Below are positions 1 through 8,892 of a DNA stretch of 27,990 nucleotides, piece by piece; positions within the stretch are counted from its first letter, which is position 1; the number at the start of each line of letters is the position of its first letter. The notes below the pieces were generated by a model that was not told where the DNA came from, did not search any database, and saw only the letters and a program-made list of their open reading frames with translations. Position numbers and translations under genes: made by a program. The stretch covers positions 143,984-171,973 of the forward strand of contig BMAT01007698.1 of the NCBI GenBank assembly GCA_019649035.1, given 5' to 3'. The stretch is from Elysia marginata (taxonomy: Eukaryota > Mollusca > Gastropoda > Plakobranchidae).

Positions 1-60
1 CTCTCTCTCTCTCTCTTTCTCTCTCTTTATCTATCTATCTATCTATCTCTCCTCTCTCTC
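1..60. repeat. (CT)n/(ATCT)n microsatellite at window edge
   Basis: The window opens inside a CT dinucleotide tract with two TTT interruptions, followed by about five ATCT units and a return to CT. It is cut by the window boundary, so its true length is unknown. Confidence 0.95.
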
Positions 61-317
61 TCAAACATACACAAACATACAGAAAAGCGTTCTTAACATA
101 GAGAAATATTCACTTGAGTAATTATTAAATTTTGGTGGTGCATATGTGGTAGATCATTCTTTGAATTGGTGATGTTCAATTTCTCTCAACTTATACAATA
201 ATGTATCTGCAGATCGTTGCAAAAAATGCAGATGTGAATTGTCTTGTTGTTCGTCTTTTTCTGTGTAGATTGTTCAGACAGTGTAAAAAACTGAGTTTGA
301 GTTATTTGTAAACTGTT

Positions 318-660
318 TTGTTTTGGCACAGTTTGGAGAAACTGTCCTGATAAAAAAGATTGAGAGACCGTGTGGCGATACTTGGCTCTAGACGCATACC
401 TATTTGAACAATAAATGCAGAAAACGAGTTCGTCTCTCTGGCAAATGGTAAGTGCAGCATCAGAGAAAGATCAGATGGTTGATTAAAGAGATACGCCTCA
501 TCCTCTGTTACTTTTATAACATAGTTTGCTGAGGATAGTTCACCCACTTGTACACTACGCAGGTCATTTTGTCTTCAAGAGCGGTACTGAACAAAACTTA
601 TCCCTTCATTGAATATAATATCTTCCATGAAAAGGTTCCAAGAGCAAAAAAATTCCACCT
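318..660. repeat. Interspersed repeat family R1, copy 1
   Basis: This copy shares a near-identical core (about 459-630) with 1296-1470: both contain the cagcatcagagaaagatcag motif, a gctgaggatagttca block, and a long stretch around the gtactgaacaaa motif. Its left part (318-400) aligns more loosely with 3785-3850. On the minus strand the core stays open for 81 codons from position 547 down to 302 and resembles no protein I know. It could be the 3' part of an unrecognised transposon or a duplicated exon. The repeat status is seen directly; the family is not identified. Confidence 0.75.
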
Positions 661-1239
661 ATTCACGTGCCAGTAAATGTTATATTTATTTTGGTTATTG
701 TTTTGATGGGTGCAAAAAAGTTGTGAAATCCCGAGATTTTTAATTGAATTTGATCAATAATACATGTTTATCCATTTAGTGTTTCCAAATAAGTTCCTTG
801 AGGGCTTTGGCCGAGCAAGTTTTTTTCCTTTTAGGACAAAAAAGAGTAAAATACTGTTGGCAGAGAATCGAAGCTAATGTTATAACAAACGCGCAGCACC
901 CTCACACCGCCAATAAACATCTTTGAAACAAAAGCTGTATATAATTTCCTTTCCTGCACGAGGCAGTTTTTGTCTTCTAGAAGTTAACGCGTTCCTGGTT
1001 CACTGTTACCTTGATCTAATTTTACCTTCATCTAAACACAGAGAAACGGGTAAATTACTCTAGATTTGTGAACGTTGCACGCTGCATGCTCTTTCTCTTA
1101 GTCTGAAAAAGAATTCTCATTCGTAGTACATGTGTTCCACGGTGTGGCACAAGGCATCTTTATTTCATCAGCATCCAAAACCTGAAAACGTCTACTGCTT
1201 CTCTTTTTTGTGTTCATCTCTGACTAAAAATCATGGGTT
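661..1239. other. Unassigned sequence between repeat copies
   Basis: AT-rich sequence with no long open frame and no domain signal on either strand. The span separates two copies of repeat family R1. Confidence 0.6.
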
Positions 1240-1471
1240 ATTAATGCATACAAGGAGTTTGTCTAACAGGCAAACGGTAATTGCAAAGTGCAGCATCAGA
1301 GAAAGATCAGATGGCTGATGAGGGAAAATCGCCACATCTTCCATTACTTTCATAATATACTTTGCTGAGGATAGTTCATCCACTTGTACACTACGCAGAT
1401 CATTTTGTTTTCAAGAGTGGTACTGAACAAAGCTTATCCCTTCACTGAATATAATATCTTCCAAGAAAAAG
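1240..1471. repeat. Interspersed repeat family R1, copy 2
   Basis: Same orientation as the copy at 318-660. The best match runs from about 1296 to 1470 with mostly single-base differences, then ends abruptly after the cttccaagaaaaagtt segment. The left part is shorter than in copy 1 and contains a few extra bases around ggtaattgcaaag. The minus strand shares the frame and the in-frame TGA described for the family in the findings. Confidence 0.75.
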
Positions 1472-2079
1472 TTAAGTTTTCATAACAATTGTGGTAGTGG
1501 ATGAATTGGATCAAGTACGCATAGAGAATCTTCGCTAGAAAAAGTGTTTATTCTAAGCCTCAAAAAGTTAATGGGTGCAACTCTGTTTACATTATCTCTC
1601 TATATTACTAAATAATTGACAGCGAATTGTAAGTACCATTTCAATTATTTTTAAATAAAAAGCTTTAGCGATACTTGATCTGCCTCAGTGTTCCCTTGGT
1701 AGTAGATTTAGTAAACGTCTGGGCTGCCTGGGGCTTTTGTGTGTCAAGGTGTAACATAAATATAACACATCTTAGCAATGGCCTTGCATGGCATTCTTCT
1801 AGTAAAATGTCCTTGAGCGAAACTTTTGGGGTAAGTTGTATATTTGAATATTAAATATTTGGAACAAATGATTTTGTGAAACATCAGAGATAAGTTTCAA
1901 ACTATTGCCTTTCTTAAGAAAATGCGCTTTGTTAGTTGTTCACTGGTAATGGAGGTGAAAAGTAAACTCTAATGCTTGCTATTACAGTCTGTCCTTGCAG
2001 TTTGGCGATTACAACTGTCTACGGTTCAGTTTATTTACCTTGGAATGTGTATGATGGAGATCTAAATCTACGCCAATAC

Positions 2080-2084
<5 letters not shown>
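1472..2084. other. Unassigned AT-rich sequence
   Basis: No supported gene. Short open frames occur only by chance and none carries a recognisable motif. The span runs up to the CT microsatellite. Confidence 0.6.
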
Positions 2085-2151
<67 letters not shown>

Positions 2152-2152
2152 T
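2085..2152. repeat. (CT)n followed by (ATCT)n microsatellite
   Basis: About 25 uninterrupted CT units followed by roughly five ATCT units. It has the same composite order as the tract at the start of the window. The serine/leucine-rich frame that crosses it is a consequence of the repeat, not a gene. Confidence 0.97.
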
Positions 2153-2394
2153 ATACTGACAGTTTTTGTCTGTAATAGCAGATTATACAAAGTAATATGC
2201 AAAGCTGTTAAACTATGGGTGCCACTAGGGTCAACAGCTGGAGCTTTTCTGTATACTCTGTATACTCAGCATTTTGGAAACCGTAATTTAAAAACTTATC
2301 ATGGCATTTCATAATTATGTAAACTGATGACGATCAGACATATTATTCTGTAAAACCAGACGATATAAAACAGTGACTTGCAACTTAAGACCGG

Positions 2395-3114
2395 TGTATT
2401 GACGAAGCTAAAATCTGCATTGGTTTGAACAAACTCAAAATGAATGAAGAAAGAACTAGTCTGCTATCATGTAATCATAAATATAGATTAGGCCTTGATG
2501 TTGACAATCACATAAGAAAGCCAAAATGTGTGCGTAGTGTTTGATTGTGGTCTATCATGTCTGCAAGATTTGTTATGATAAGCTTCATAGAGTTGGTCAG
2601 ATGGCTGCCTTTTTAAATGTAGACTCTTTAAAAAATCTCGTTTTATCTTTTGTTCTTTCAAGTACTTATTACTGTAATTCTTATCTTTCTAATATGGCAA
2701 AAGACATACAAAGTTTGCATCGTTTTTAGAACATATCAGCTAGCGTACTTATTAAAAAGAAAAAAATTGACCACACAACGCCTTAATTAGTCAAACAGCA
2801 CTGGCTCCTTGTTCAACTTAGAATATAATACAAAACAGTTAAATGTTTTGACCCAAAACTTTGAACGGTAAAGCTTCTCTTTGTATTTGTGACCATATCT
2901 AAATACACGTCACTTCTAGAAATTGAAGATCTTCCGACGCAAACTTACATTGCAAACCTAAAAAGGGTCCTAAGAATCTAGCTGAAAGATCATTTTCGCA
3001 TTTTGTCCCTCAAGTCGGAATTTGCATACCACTAATCGAGAAGTTCTAGCCGATGGACAATTTACCAAGGCGATCAAGACCTATTCTATGAAGTCCCTTG
3101 ACTTACTACGACGG
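2395..3114 (+). pseudogene. Decayed non-LTR retrotransposon RT C-terminal part (L2/CR1-like)
   Basis: The reading frame, interrupted by several stops and frameshifts, recovers in order the blocks that follow the catalytic palm in L2/CR1/jockey-group reverse transcriptases. These are an NKLKMNEE block (about 2431-2454), an SFVLSSTYYCNSYLSNM block (about 2650-2700, family form SxLDYCNSLL), an HWLP-type block near 2805, and an LAERSFSHFVPQ block near 2980-3015 (family form GERSFSxxAPxxWN). The protein would act as the enzyme that copies the element's RNA at a nicked target site. This copy lacks the endonuclease domain and the YADD block and is dead. The match to the family is from recognised motifs, not a search. 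Confidence 0.75.
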
Positions 3115-3230
3115 CGTTTTTTAATTCTAAATATACACGAAACTTTTTATCATATATGATAATCTACCGCTCAATTTTCTATTACAGTTTTATTCAAAAT
3201 GAGATATTAGATACAGATAAATTACAAAAT

Positions 3231-3291
3231 CATCATCTTGATCATCACCATCATCATCATCATCATTATCATCATCAACATCATCCTCATT

Positions 3292-3344
<53 letters not shown>

Positions 3345-3369
3345 TATCATCATCATCATCATCATCATT

Positions 3370-3400
<31 letters not shown>

Positions 3401-3545
3401 TTTGTTATTACTATTATTTTTATTGTTGTTATTGTTATTATCATTATTGTTATTATTATTATCATTATCAGTAATATTGTGATTATTACTAACGCTATAA
3501 TTGTTATTGGTATTATTTTTATTATTAGTAGTAGTAGTACTATTA
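3231..3545. repeat. (ATC)n then (ATT)n trinucleotide array
   Basis: Roughly 135 bp of near-perfect ATC/CAT repeats grades into about 180 bp of imperfect ATT repeats with GTT and AGT variants. All three frames are open on one strand or the other, giving poly-His, poly-Asp, poly-Ile or poly-Tyr runs; these are artefacts of the repeat. The array follows directly after the decayed RT end at 2395-3114. It could have grown from that element's ATT-type 3' tail, which is inference. Confidence 0.95.
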
Positions 3546-3784
3546 ATATAGCCACAGAGAATAGTTTTTAAAATTCAGAGTTTCTATCCGGGGCATTCGG
3601 CTGCGCAAACATGGTTTAGTATTCGTTGTAGTTGATCAATTGTGCTCACAATATATTAGATTGTTATCAGAATGTTCCCGCACTGTGTGCTGTGTGAGAG
3701 TGCGAGTTTTCTCGCTCCTGGTCTAGTTTTCTATGGGGATCGTCCACCAAGCGGAGTAGTCGAGATTGAATTATTAATCATTTG

Positions 3785-4211
3785 CTTTGTTCTGACAGAG
3801 TTCAGAGAAACTTCCCTGACAAAATGAGAGGCCATGTGACAATGTTTGACAATAGATGAAGATTTATTGAACAACGTAATTAAGTAGAAGAGGAGATTGT
3901 CTCATTGGTCAAGGCTACGGGTAGCATATAACAGAGATTATGATGGTTGATGCGTCTGATAAATGGATAACTGGTAGGAGCATGCCATCCGCGATCATTT
4001 CTATATCAATTTTTGTTGAAAGAAGTCCAGCCTTTTGCATTAGCCCCAAATCTTTGTGAGCTACATCTCTTTGCCTTTACGAGCGGCACTGTATGAAACT
4101 CTGAATAAGCTTGTTTTCTAAGGAAAGTTTATATCTACAAAAAAAACTATTAAAAAATACACAAACACACAAAATCCACGAAGTGGTCACGTGTCAGAAA
4201 ATAGCCATTGT
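3785..4211. repeat. Interspersed repeat family R1, copy 3 (diverged)
   Basis: This copy aligns with the copy at 318-660 in the same order: ttctgacagagttcagagaaac against ggcacagtttggagaaac, gagaggccatgtgacaatg against gagagaccgtgtggcgata, then gagcggcactgtatgaaactct against gagcggtactgaac, then a tcacgtgtcag block against tcacgtgccag. It is much more diverged than copies 1 and 2. Its right side is interrupted by the TIR transposon at 4221, and repeat-like sequence resumes after 5399. Confidence 0.65.
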
Positions 4212-4220
4212 TTAAATTCT

Positions 4221-4280
4221 GGTAGTACATACGTAGGGACAGTAATTGTCCCTACTTATCACGCGTTTAACGTAGGGACA
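4221..4280 (+). repeat. Left terminal inverted repeat of the 4.2-5.4 kb transposon
   Basis: This end matches the reverse complement of 5335-5390. It contains its own hairpin: tagggaca (4234-4241) and tgtcccta (4247-4254) separated by five bases. A second partial copy of the motif follows at about 4305-4340 (ttttacgtaggtat then tgtccctacc). Confidence 0.88.
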
Positions 4281-4827
4281 GTTGTCACCACCTAGCAATA
4301 CTAGCATGCGTTTTACGTAGGTATACATCATGTCCCTACCCGAAAAACAGGCGTGTTGTTATAAAGTCTCTGTAGAAGAAAGGTTTACATTGGGAGGATG
4401 CGATTCCTTCGTAAACCATTTGCCTCTTGATGTTCGGCAATTAAGACTAACATGTATGAAACATGTCTTACTAGTTTTGCAATTTTTTTTTATGAGTACG
4501 TTAACACTAAGTAATATAAATTATCAGGCTTTATTGCCGGGGTCTGTGACCCAGAAGAAAAAGAAGAAGAAGAAGAAGGCTACATATGTTGTTATTATAT
4601 ATTAACAGCAGAGTACAATATTGTTTACTATATGGGGTCGAAGAACACAATACATCTACACTGTATTTGATTTCATATTTCAAGCGATTAAACCTGTCTT
4701 CGTCGTTTGTTGTTGGAGACTACTATGGGAGTGGGGCTGTAGTCTAGCTTTTGATGTTAGCGTTCGCGGTCATGTTAGAATAAATTCACAAAAAATTTCT
4801 TAAGTACAAGTTTCCGTTTGTCAGTTA

Positions 4828-5134
4828 CTACAGACTTTAAGCAGCAACGCGTGAGAATGACGCGAACGTGTGTGGGTCTATATTTAGAAACTGGTTTCAT
4901 TATTTTTATAGTTTCTCAATCTGCTTTCCCGATTTTCACGTACGCGTAGAGAGACACGGTGCGTGTGCTAAAGGTCTCTACTACAGAGTTTAAGCAGCAT
5001 TGCGTGAGTATGACGCGAACGTCTGTGGGTCTATTTTTAGAAACTGGTTTCATTATTTTTATAGTTTCCTCAATCTGCTTTCCCGATTTTCACGTACGCG
5101 TAGTGCGACACGGTGCGTGTGCTAAAGGTCTCTA
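4828..5134. repeat. 153-bp tandem duplication inside the TIR transposon
   Basis: Unit 1 (4828-4980, 153 bp) and unit 2 (4981-5134, 154 bp) are head to tail and differ at only a handful of positions, including one extra C in the second unit. Both start ctacaga and end gctaaaggtctcta. Internal tandem subrepeats are common near the ends of several DNA transposon superfamilies and may be transposase-binding regions, but nothing here proves that. Confidence 0.95.
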
Positions 5135-5334
5135 ATGATTGGAATTCCGCAAAGTTCTTAAAATATTGCCTCCGTAGATTTTTAACTCCTCTGGGACAGC
5201 CACAGTGGGGGACGCCATTGATGAAAATTGAAGTTTCCGGGCTCAACAAAGACCTGAGTACTCAATAATAGCACCGATTTTGAGTGGTTTGCAAATATAG
5301 CACGGCCTTGAAATTGATGAGGGTTTCCGCTTGT

Positions 5335-5390
5335 GTCCCTACATAAAACGCGTGATAGTTAGGGACAATTGTCTCTACGTACGCACCACC
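5335..5390 (-). repeat. Right terminal inverted repeat of the 4.2-5.4 kb transposon
   Basis: The inverted partner of 4221-4280. It ends ...cgcaccacc immediately before the 9-bp target duplication. The internal hairpin of the left end is partly degraded here (agggacaattgtctct). Confidence 0.88.
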
Positions 5391-5399
5391 TTAAATTCT

Positions 5400-6157
5400 A
5401 TTCAATCTGAAAAAAAAAATTGAAATAAAGTTCAAAATATTTCCTTCTAGGTCGGACGAAATAATGTAAAAAAGTTGTATTTGCAGGTATAAAAACAAAT
5501 GTAACGATCTTTAAAACTAAAATATTAGCGTTAATAAAGTTTATTATTCCCGGAAAGACTTGTATCGCTCAGTTCCGCTCTTTCTTTTATTGGTGGATAA
5601 AACTAATAAAGGATCTAATAGCGAGATAAAACGCTAATGCAACAGCTTGTAAGATGTGCCCTGTTGGTTAACATACGAGACTCATACAGAAAAGTAATAA
5701 AACACTGGTTTTTGGACTGGCTGTTGTTTTCATGCAAAGATATAGTAGCGATTACATAAGTTTTAAAATCTGATTTATTTACAAAGAGCAAAAGTATCAA
5801 TTCATCGCATGGAATGATAGGTATCGCATGGAATGATAGGTAGGATCAAGGATGACTTTTTAAAAAATTCAAACGCAAAGATCAATGAAAAATAATCTTT
5901 ACAATCTCTTACTCGGGTAAGTCAGTGCAATGTTATCATAAATAAGAGACAAAAATAATTTCCGACGCAGGCTAACCAATGAAATTTTCTTTGTGATGTT
6001 GTCTTGTATCACCTCCCACTTCCCCGCTTCTCGTAACGCTTTTACTGTCCAGTTTTCTCGTTTACGTTTTTCGAGTTCACGAAATTTTACCTGATTGCTT
6101 ACGCGTTTTGTCAAATATTTATAAACAGAAAATATTACCTTCAACCTTCATTGTGCA
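5400..6157. other. Unassigned AT-rich sequence with a 19-bp tandem repeat
   Basis: The start (5400-5500) probably continues repeat family R1 copy 3. The gtcggacgaaataatgta motif at 5451-5468 reappears as gttcggacaaaataatgta near 6450. A perfect 19-bp tandem pair (atcgcatggaatgataggt) lies at 5804-5841. A minus-strand open frame of 81 codons (6144-5899) is rich in Lys, Arg and Glu but matches no family I recognise. Confidence 0.5.
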
Positions 6158-6291
6158 TCTCTCTCTCTTTCTCTCTCTCACTATCTCTTTCTCTCTCTCT
6201 TTCTCTCTCTCTTTCTCCCTCTCTCTCTCTCTCTCTTCATTAATCAATCAATTAATCTATCTGTTTCTCTTTTTCTCTCTATTTATCTTTC
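6158..6291. repeat. CT-rich microsatellite, imperfect
   Basis: CT runs punctuated by TTT every 8-14 bases, interrupted by a short AT-rich patch near 6237-6258, then more CTTT-type sequence. The 70-codon frame across it is an artefact of the repeat. Confidence 0.9.
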
Positions 6292-6726
6292 TAGTTTGTC
6301 AAAATATATTACCGTTTTGATATTTAAAAGGGATCATCTCTACACTGAGATAGTATTGTCTGACATTTTTTAATTGGGCATTTTTTGTGTTCCCAAAAAT
6401 ATATGTTCTACATTCTTAACTTTCATGATAATAGAAATGTATTTTCCAGTTCGGACAAAATAATGTAGGCCTGTGTCAATACCATTCATGATGGGTTTTG
6501 AGTCTGCAGGTCGCTAGTCATCCACAGCTGCTGCTCTCGTCCTGATAATCTTTAGACCGAGAGGTCAACTTAGGTATTGGCGTCGTGAAAGGTATCTCTT
6601 AACATTGATGGGATACACACAATGGTTAAAGGCTTCAAGCATCGGTGGTCAATGAAGGTTTCATTTTCATTTTGATTTATACATTTTGTTTGCCATTATG
6701 ATATAAACAATCTTTTTGCATCAGAT

Positions 6727-6960
6727 TTCAGTCAACTCCACTCAGTCTGGTTGCCTGTAAACCAAAGAATTCAAAAGATGCACTAACTAGCCGATATTTG
6801 TTTCAACTGTCTAACAAAAGAGACCCAGTTTATCCCAGAGAAACGTTGAATCGTATACCACAATAGAGTGTCGCTAAGATCGTCTAGTGACAAAAAAAAT
6901 ACTGCAACAGATCGTTTTTAATCATAATTCTGTTCTATTAGATTGCATCCAGAATTTGTA
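6727..6960 (+). pseudogene. Decayed non-LTR retrotransposon RT tail
   Basis: Plus-strand translation gives LHSVWLPVNQRIQK (about 6735-6776), corresponding to the LHWLPVxxRIxYK block near the C terminus of L2/CR1-group reverse transcriptases. It is followed by YHNRVSLRSSSDKK-like sequence (about 6855-6895), the family's xPxRxLRSSxD block. Stops interrupt the frame. Sequence after 6960 is AT-rich with a tandem tgtata(t/c)tgtgatgtg motif at about 7010-7050, probably 3' UTR. A short dead fragment; family assignment rests on two motif blocks. Confidence 0.6.
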
Positions 6961-7324
6961 ACTGTCTCACTACTGATCTTTTTATAAAAATATATTAAGT
7001 ATAACATTGTTTGTATATTGTGATGTGCAATATTTTTTGTATACTGTGATGTGTATTTGTTTATCAATATGCAACTGCTTTAAACACATATTTAAATTGG
7101 TATATCTAATGTTGAGTGACTACAAATCATTATAAGCATAGGTGTATATTTAACAAAAGATTATTCAACTCGTAATAAAAGATTTTTGAAATAAAAAAAG
7201 CAACTTTATGAATGCAATGAAGTAATGCCGTTAATATTATTGAAATTTTTTCTGTTTTTGTTATTCTTAATATCATTATTATTTATATTTATAATGATCA
7301 TTCGTAGTACAAATAGTTGTAGCA
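6961..7324. other. AT-rich probable 3' UTR and spacer
   Basis: No gene seen. Contains a near-duplicate 15-16 bp motif (tgtatattgtgatgtg and tgtatactgtgatgtg) about 30 bases apart, then AT-rich spacer leading into the (TAG)n array. Confidence 0.5.
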
Positions 7325-7395
<71 letters not shown>

Positions 7396-7500
7396 ATAGT
7401 AGTAGTAGTAGTAGTAGTAGTAGTAGAAGTAGTAGAAGTAGTAGTAGTAGTAGAAGTAGTAGTAGTAGTATTTGTTGTTGTTGTAGCTGTAGTAGTAGTG

Positions 7501-7573
<73 letters not shown>

Positions 7574-7583
7574 CAGTAGTAGT
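7325..7583. repeat. Long (TAG)n trinucleotide array
   Basis: About 260 bp of TAG/GTA repeats with occasional AAG, TTG and GTG variants, the largest interruption being about 7471-7500. Poly-Val, poly-Leu and similar frames on both strands are artefacts of the repeat. Confidence 0.97.
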
Positions 7584-7865
7584 TCCAATAGTAGTATTTA
7601 TAATAGTAGTATTGTTACTTTTGTTTTTTCTGTTGCTCTGGTTATTTTTATATTTTTCTGCTTTTTAAAAGTTCTTGTATAAAAAGCAACAACTTTATAA
7701 TCGGTTCAGCCAACGTGAAAGATGAAAACATTACATACCCTATGAATCCATATGCTTTGTTAACAAATAAAACTTTCGTACAAGCTATGGAAAAAACAGC
7801 CGACCAGTAATATTGAAAGAACTATAATTTATTTTTGCTGCCAAAAGTTTTCTGAATGCTATGAG

Positions 7866-8018
7866 TAAAAAAATCCACAGTGGCCTACCTCTCAGTGTGA
7901 TTGCAGAGCAATTTCAGGCAAATGGTTCTAGGTCGGTTCCAAAATCTCGGTTAAAATCTGTTTACTTTCTCATCAGTAGACAGTGCGCTGATTAGTCCAT
8001 TTCCTGGGGTTAGATGTG
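7866..8018 (+). pseudogene. Decayed non-LTR retrotransposon RT extreme C terminus
   Basis: Translation from about 7869 reads KKIHSGLPLSVIAEQ (the family's xxWNxLPLSVR block with the Trp lost), then PKSRLKSVYFL (about 7940-7972, family form FKSRLKTYLF), followed by a stop near 8000. This is the last part of an L2/CR1- or RTE-like reverse transcriptase polyprotein. The GC-richer stretch 8019-8200 directly downstream could be its 3' UTR. Only the terminal block remains. Confidence 0.5.
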
Positions 8019-8796
8019 AGTCTCAGGTCAGTCCAGTTAGACCCACTACTAATCTAGCGTCCGGTTTAGCAGACGGTTTCCCACTCTGTAGGGGGGATCG
8101 AGTGGTAAAATAGTGTTCTACCCCTGGCGCGAGAGTTGTACAGTGAGCAGAGAAACCGACCAGGTTTCCTTGCTCCTCACCTCTACAGCAAGAGGGGGGG
8201 GGACATCACTTGATGAGTGAGAGAGAAAGCGGCGAGGGAGGGAGAGGAGGGTTGGATGAGCGTGCTGGAATTTAAATAAAACAAACAAAACAGAAACAAG
8301 AAGGAGAGGGTGCTAAGGAAAACATGGCGCAGGTCATTTTAAGAAAAAAAAAGACAAAAATGAAAAATGTAGTTTATAGAAGCGATAGAACACATAAATC
8401 TTAACCAAAATCTTATTGCAAGCAAAACGAAAGCGGGATGATTTATAAAGGGAGGCGTTAAGGCGCTCGAGCATGCAATTGAGACAGGCAGAGAAAGGAG
8501 AAAGCGATAGGAGAAAGTGATAGGAGGTAGAGACAGACAGACATGAAAATAGAGAAAGAGGAGTACATGTACAATTTTTTCTCTAGAAACTAAAAAAAAA
8601 AAACGCTTAGTGCAAAAGGTCCAAGGGGTTAAAAATTCACTGACACTTATACAGTGCTAAAGTTAATTTACTGTTTTGATGAAATTTCTGCATGCATTGT
8701 ATAATTATGCTCTATGATTTTGAAGTATTCTTGTACTACTAAGATTGAGTGTCAACTCCATGTAATCGTTAGAGCCCTATTTGACACCGATGAAAT
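8019..8796. other. Unassigned; GC-richer patch then purine-rich sequence
   Basis: 8019-8210 is GC-richer than its surroundings and has no open frame of note. 8190-8260 and 8480-8570 are purine-rich (GGGAGAGG- and GAAAGGAGAAAG-type). I see no gene or confident SINE boxes. Confidence 0.5.
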
Positions 8797-8892
8797 TTGT
8801 TTCTCTATCTCTATTCCTCTATCTGTCTCTCTCTCCTTCTATTTTCCTCTCTTTTTTCTATACTTTCTCCCCTCTATTTCTCTTTTTCACTC
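8797..8892. repeat. Pyrimidine-rich (CT)-like tract
   Basis: Imperfect TCT/TTC low-complexity sequence. Overlapping frames rich in Ser, Leu and Phe are not genes. Confidence 0.8.

Larger units (their letters stand above)
4212..5399. mobile_element. Non-autonomous TIR DNA transposon with 9-bp target duplication (Mutator-like?)
   Basis: The element body is 4221-5390 (1170 bp). It is flanked by identical 9-bp direct repeats, ttaaattct, at 4212-4220 and 5391-5399. The ends are inverted repeats of about 57-60 bp: the left end starts ggtagtacatacgtaggga and the reverse complement of the right end starts ggtggtgcgtacgtagaga; both continue through attgtccctaactatcacgcgtttt-type sequence with few mismatches. 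A 9-bp duplication with long inverted repeats is typical of Mutator-like elements, although Merlin-type elements also make 8-9 bp duplications. No transposase motif is visible; the longest internal frame (4330-4605) ends in a poly-Lys run and looks fortuitous. The element is therefore called non-autonomous. Boundaries are seen directly; the superfamily is inference. Confidence 0.85.

Noticed and set aside
3156-3555. Long open frames giving poly-His, poly-Asp, poly-Ile or poly-Tyr proteins
   Set aside because: They are translations of the (ATC)n/(ATT)n array, open in several frames and on both strands at once. There is no non-repeat domain attached.
4330-4605. 91-codon frame inside the TIR element as a transposase
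   Set aside because: Too short, ends in a Lys run from an AAG microsatellite, and shows no DDE or zinc-finger motif.
5899-6144. Minus-strand Lys/Glu-rich 81-codon frame as a gene
   Set aside because: No recognisable domain; the charged composition can arise from the A/G-rich strand.
7225-7668. 147-codon poly-Val and 96-codon poly-Leu frames
   Set aside because: Both are produced by the (TAG)n array; the flanking residues show no recognisable domain.
8040-8200. Possible tRNA-derived SINE
   Set aside because: The patch is GC-richer and has a box-A-like gatcgagtggt, but no proper box B at the right spacing and no tail.
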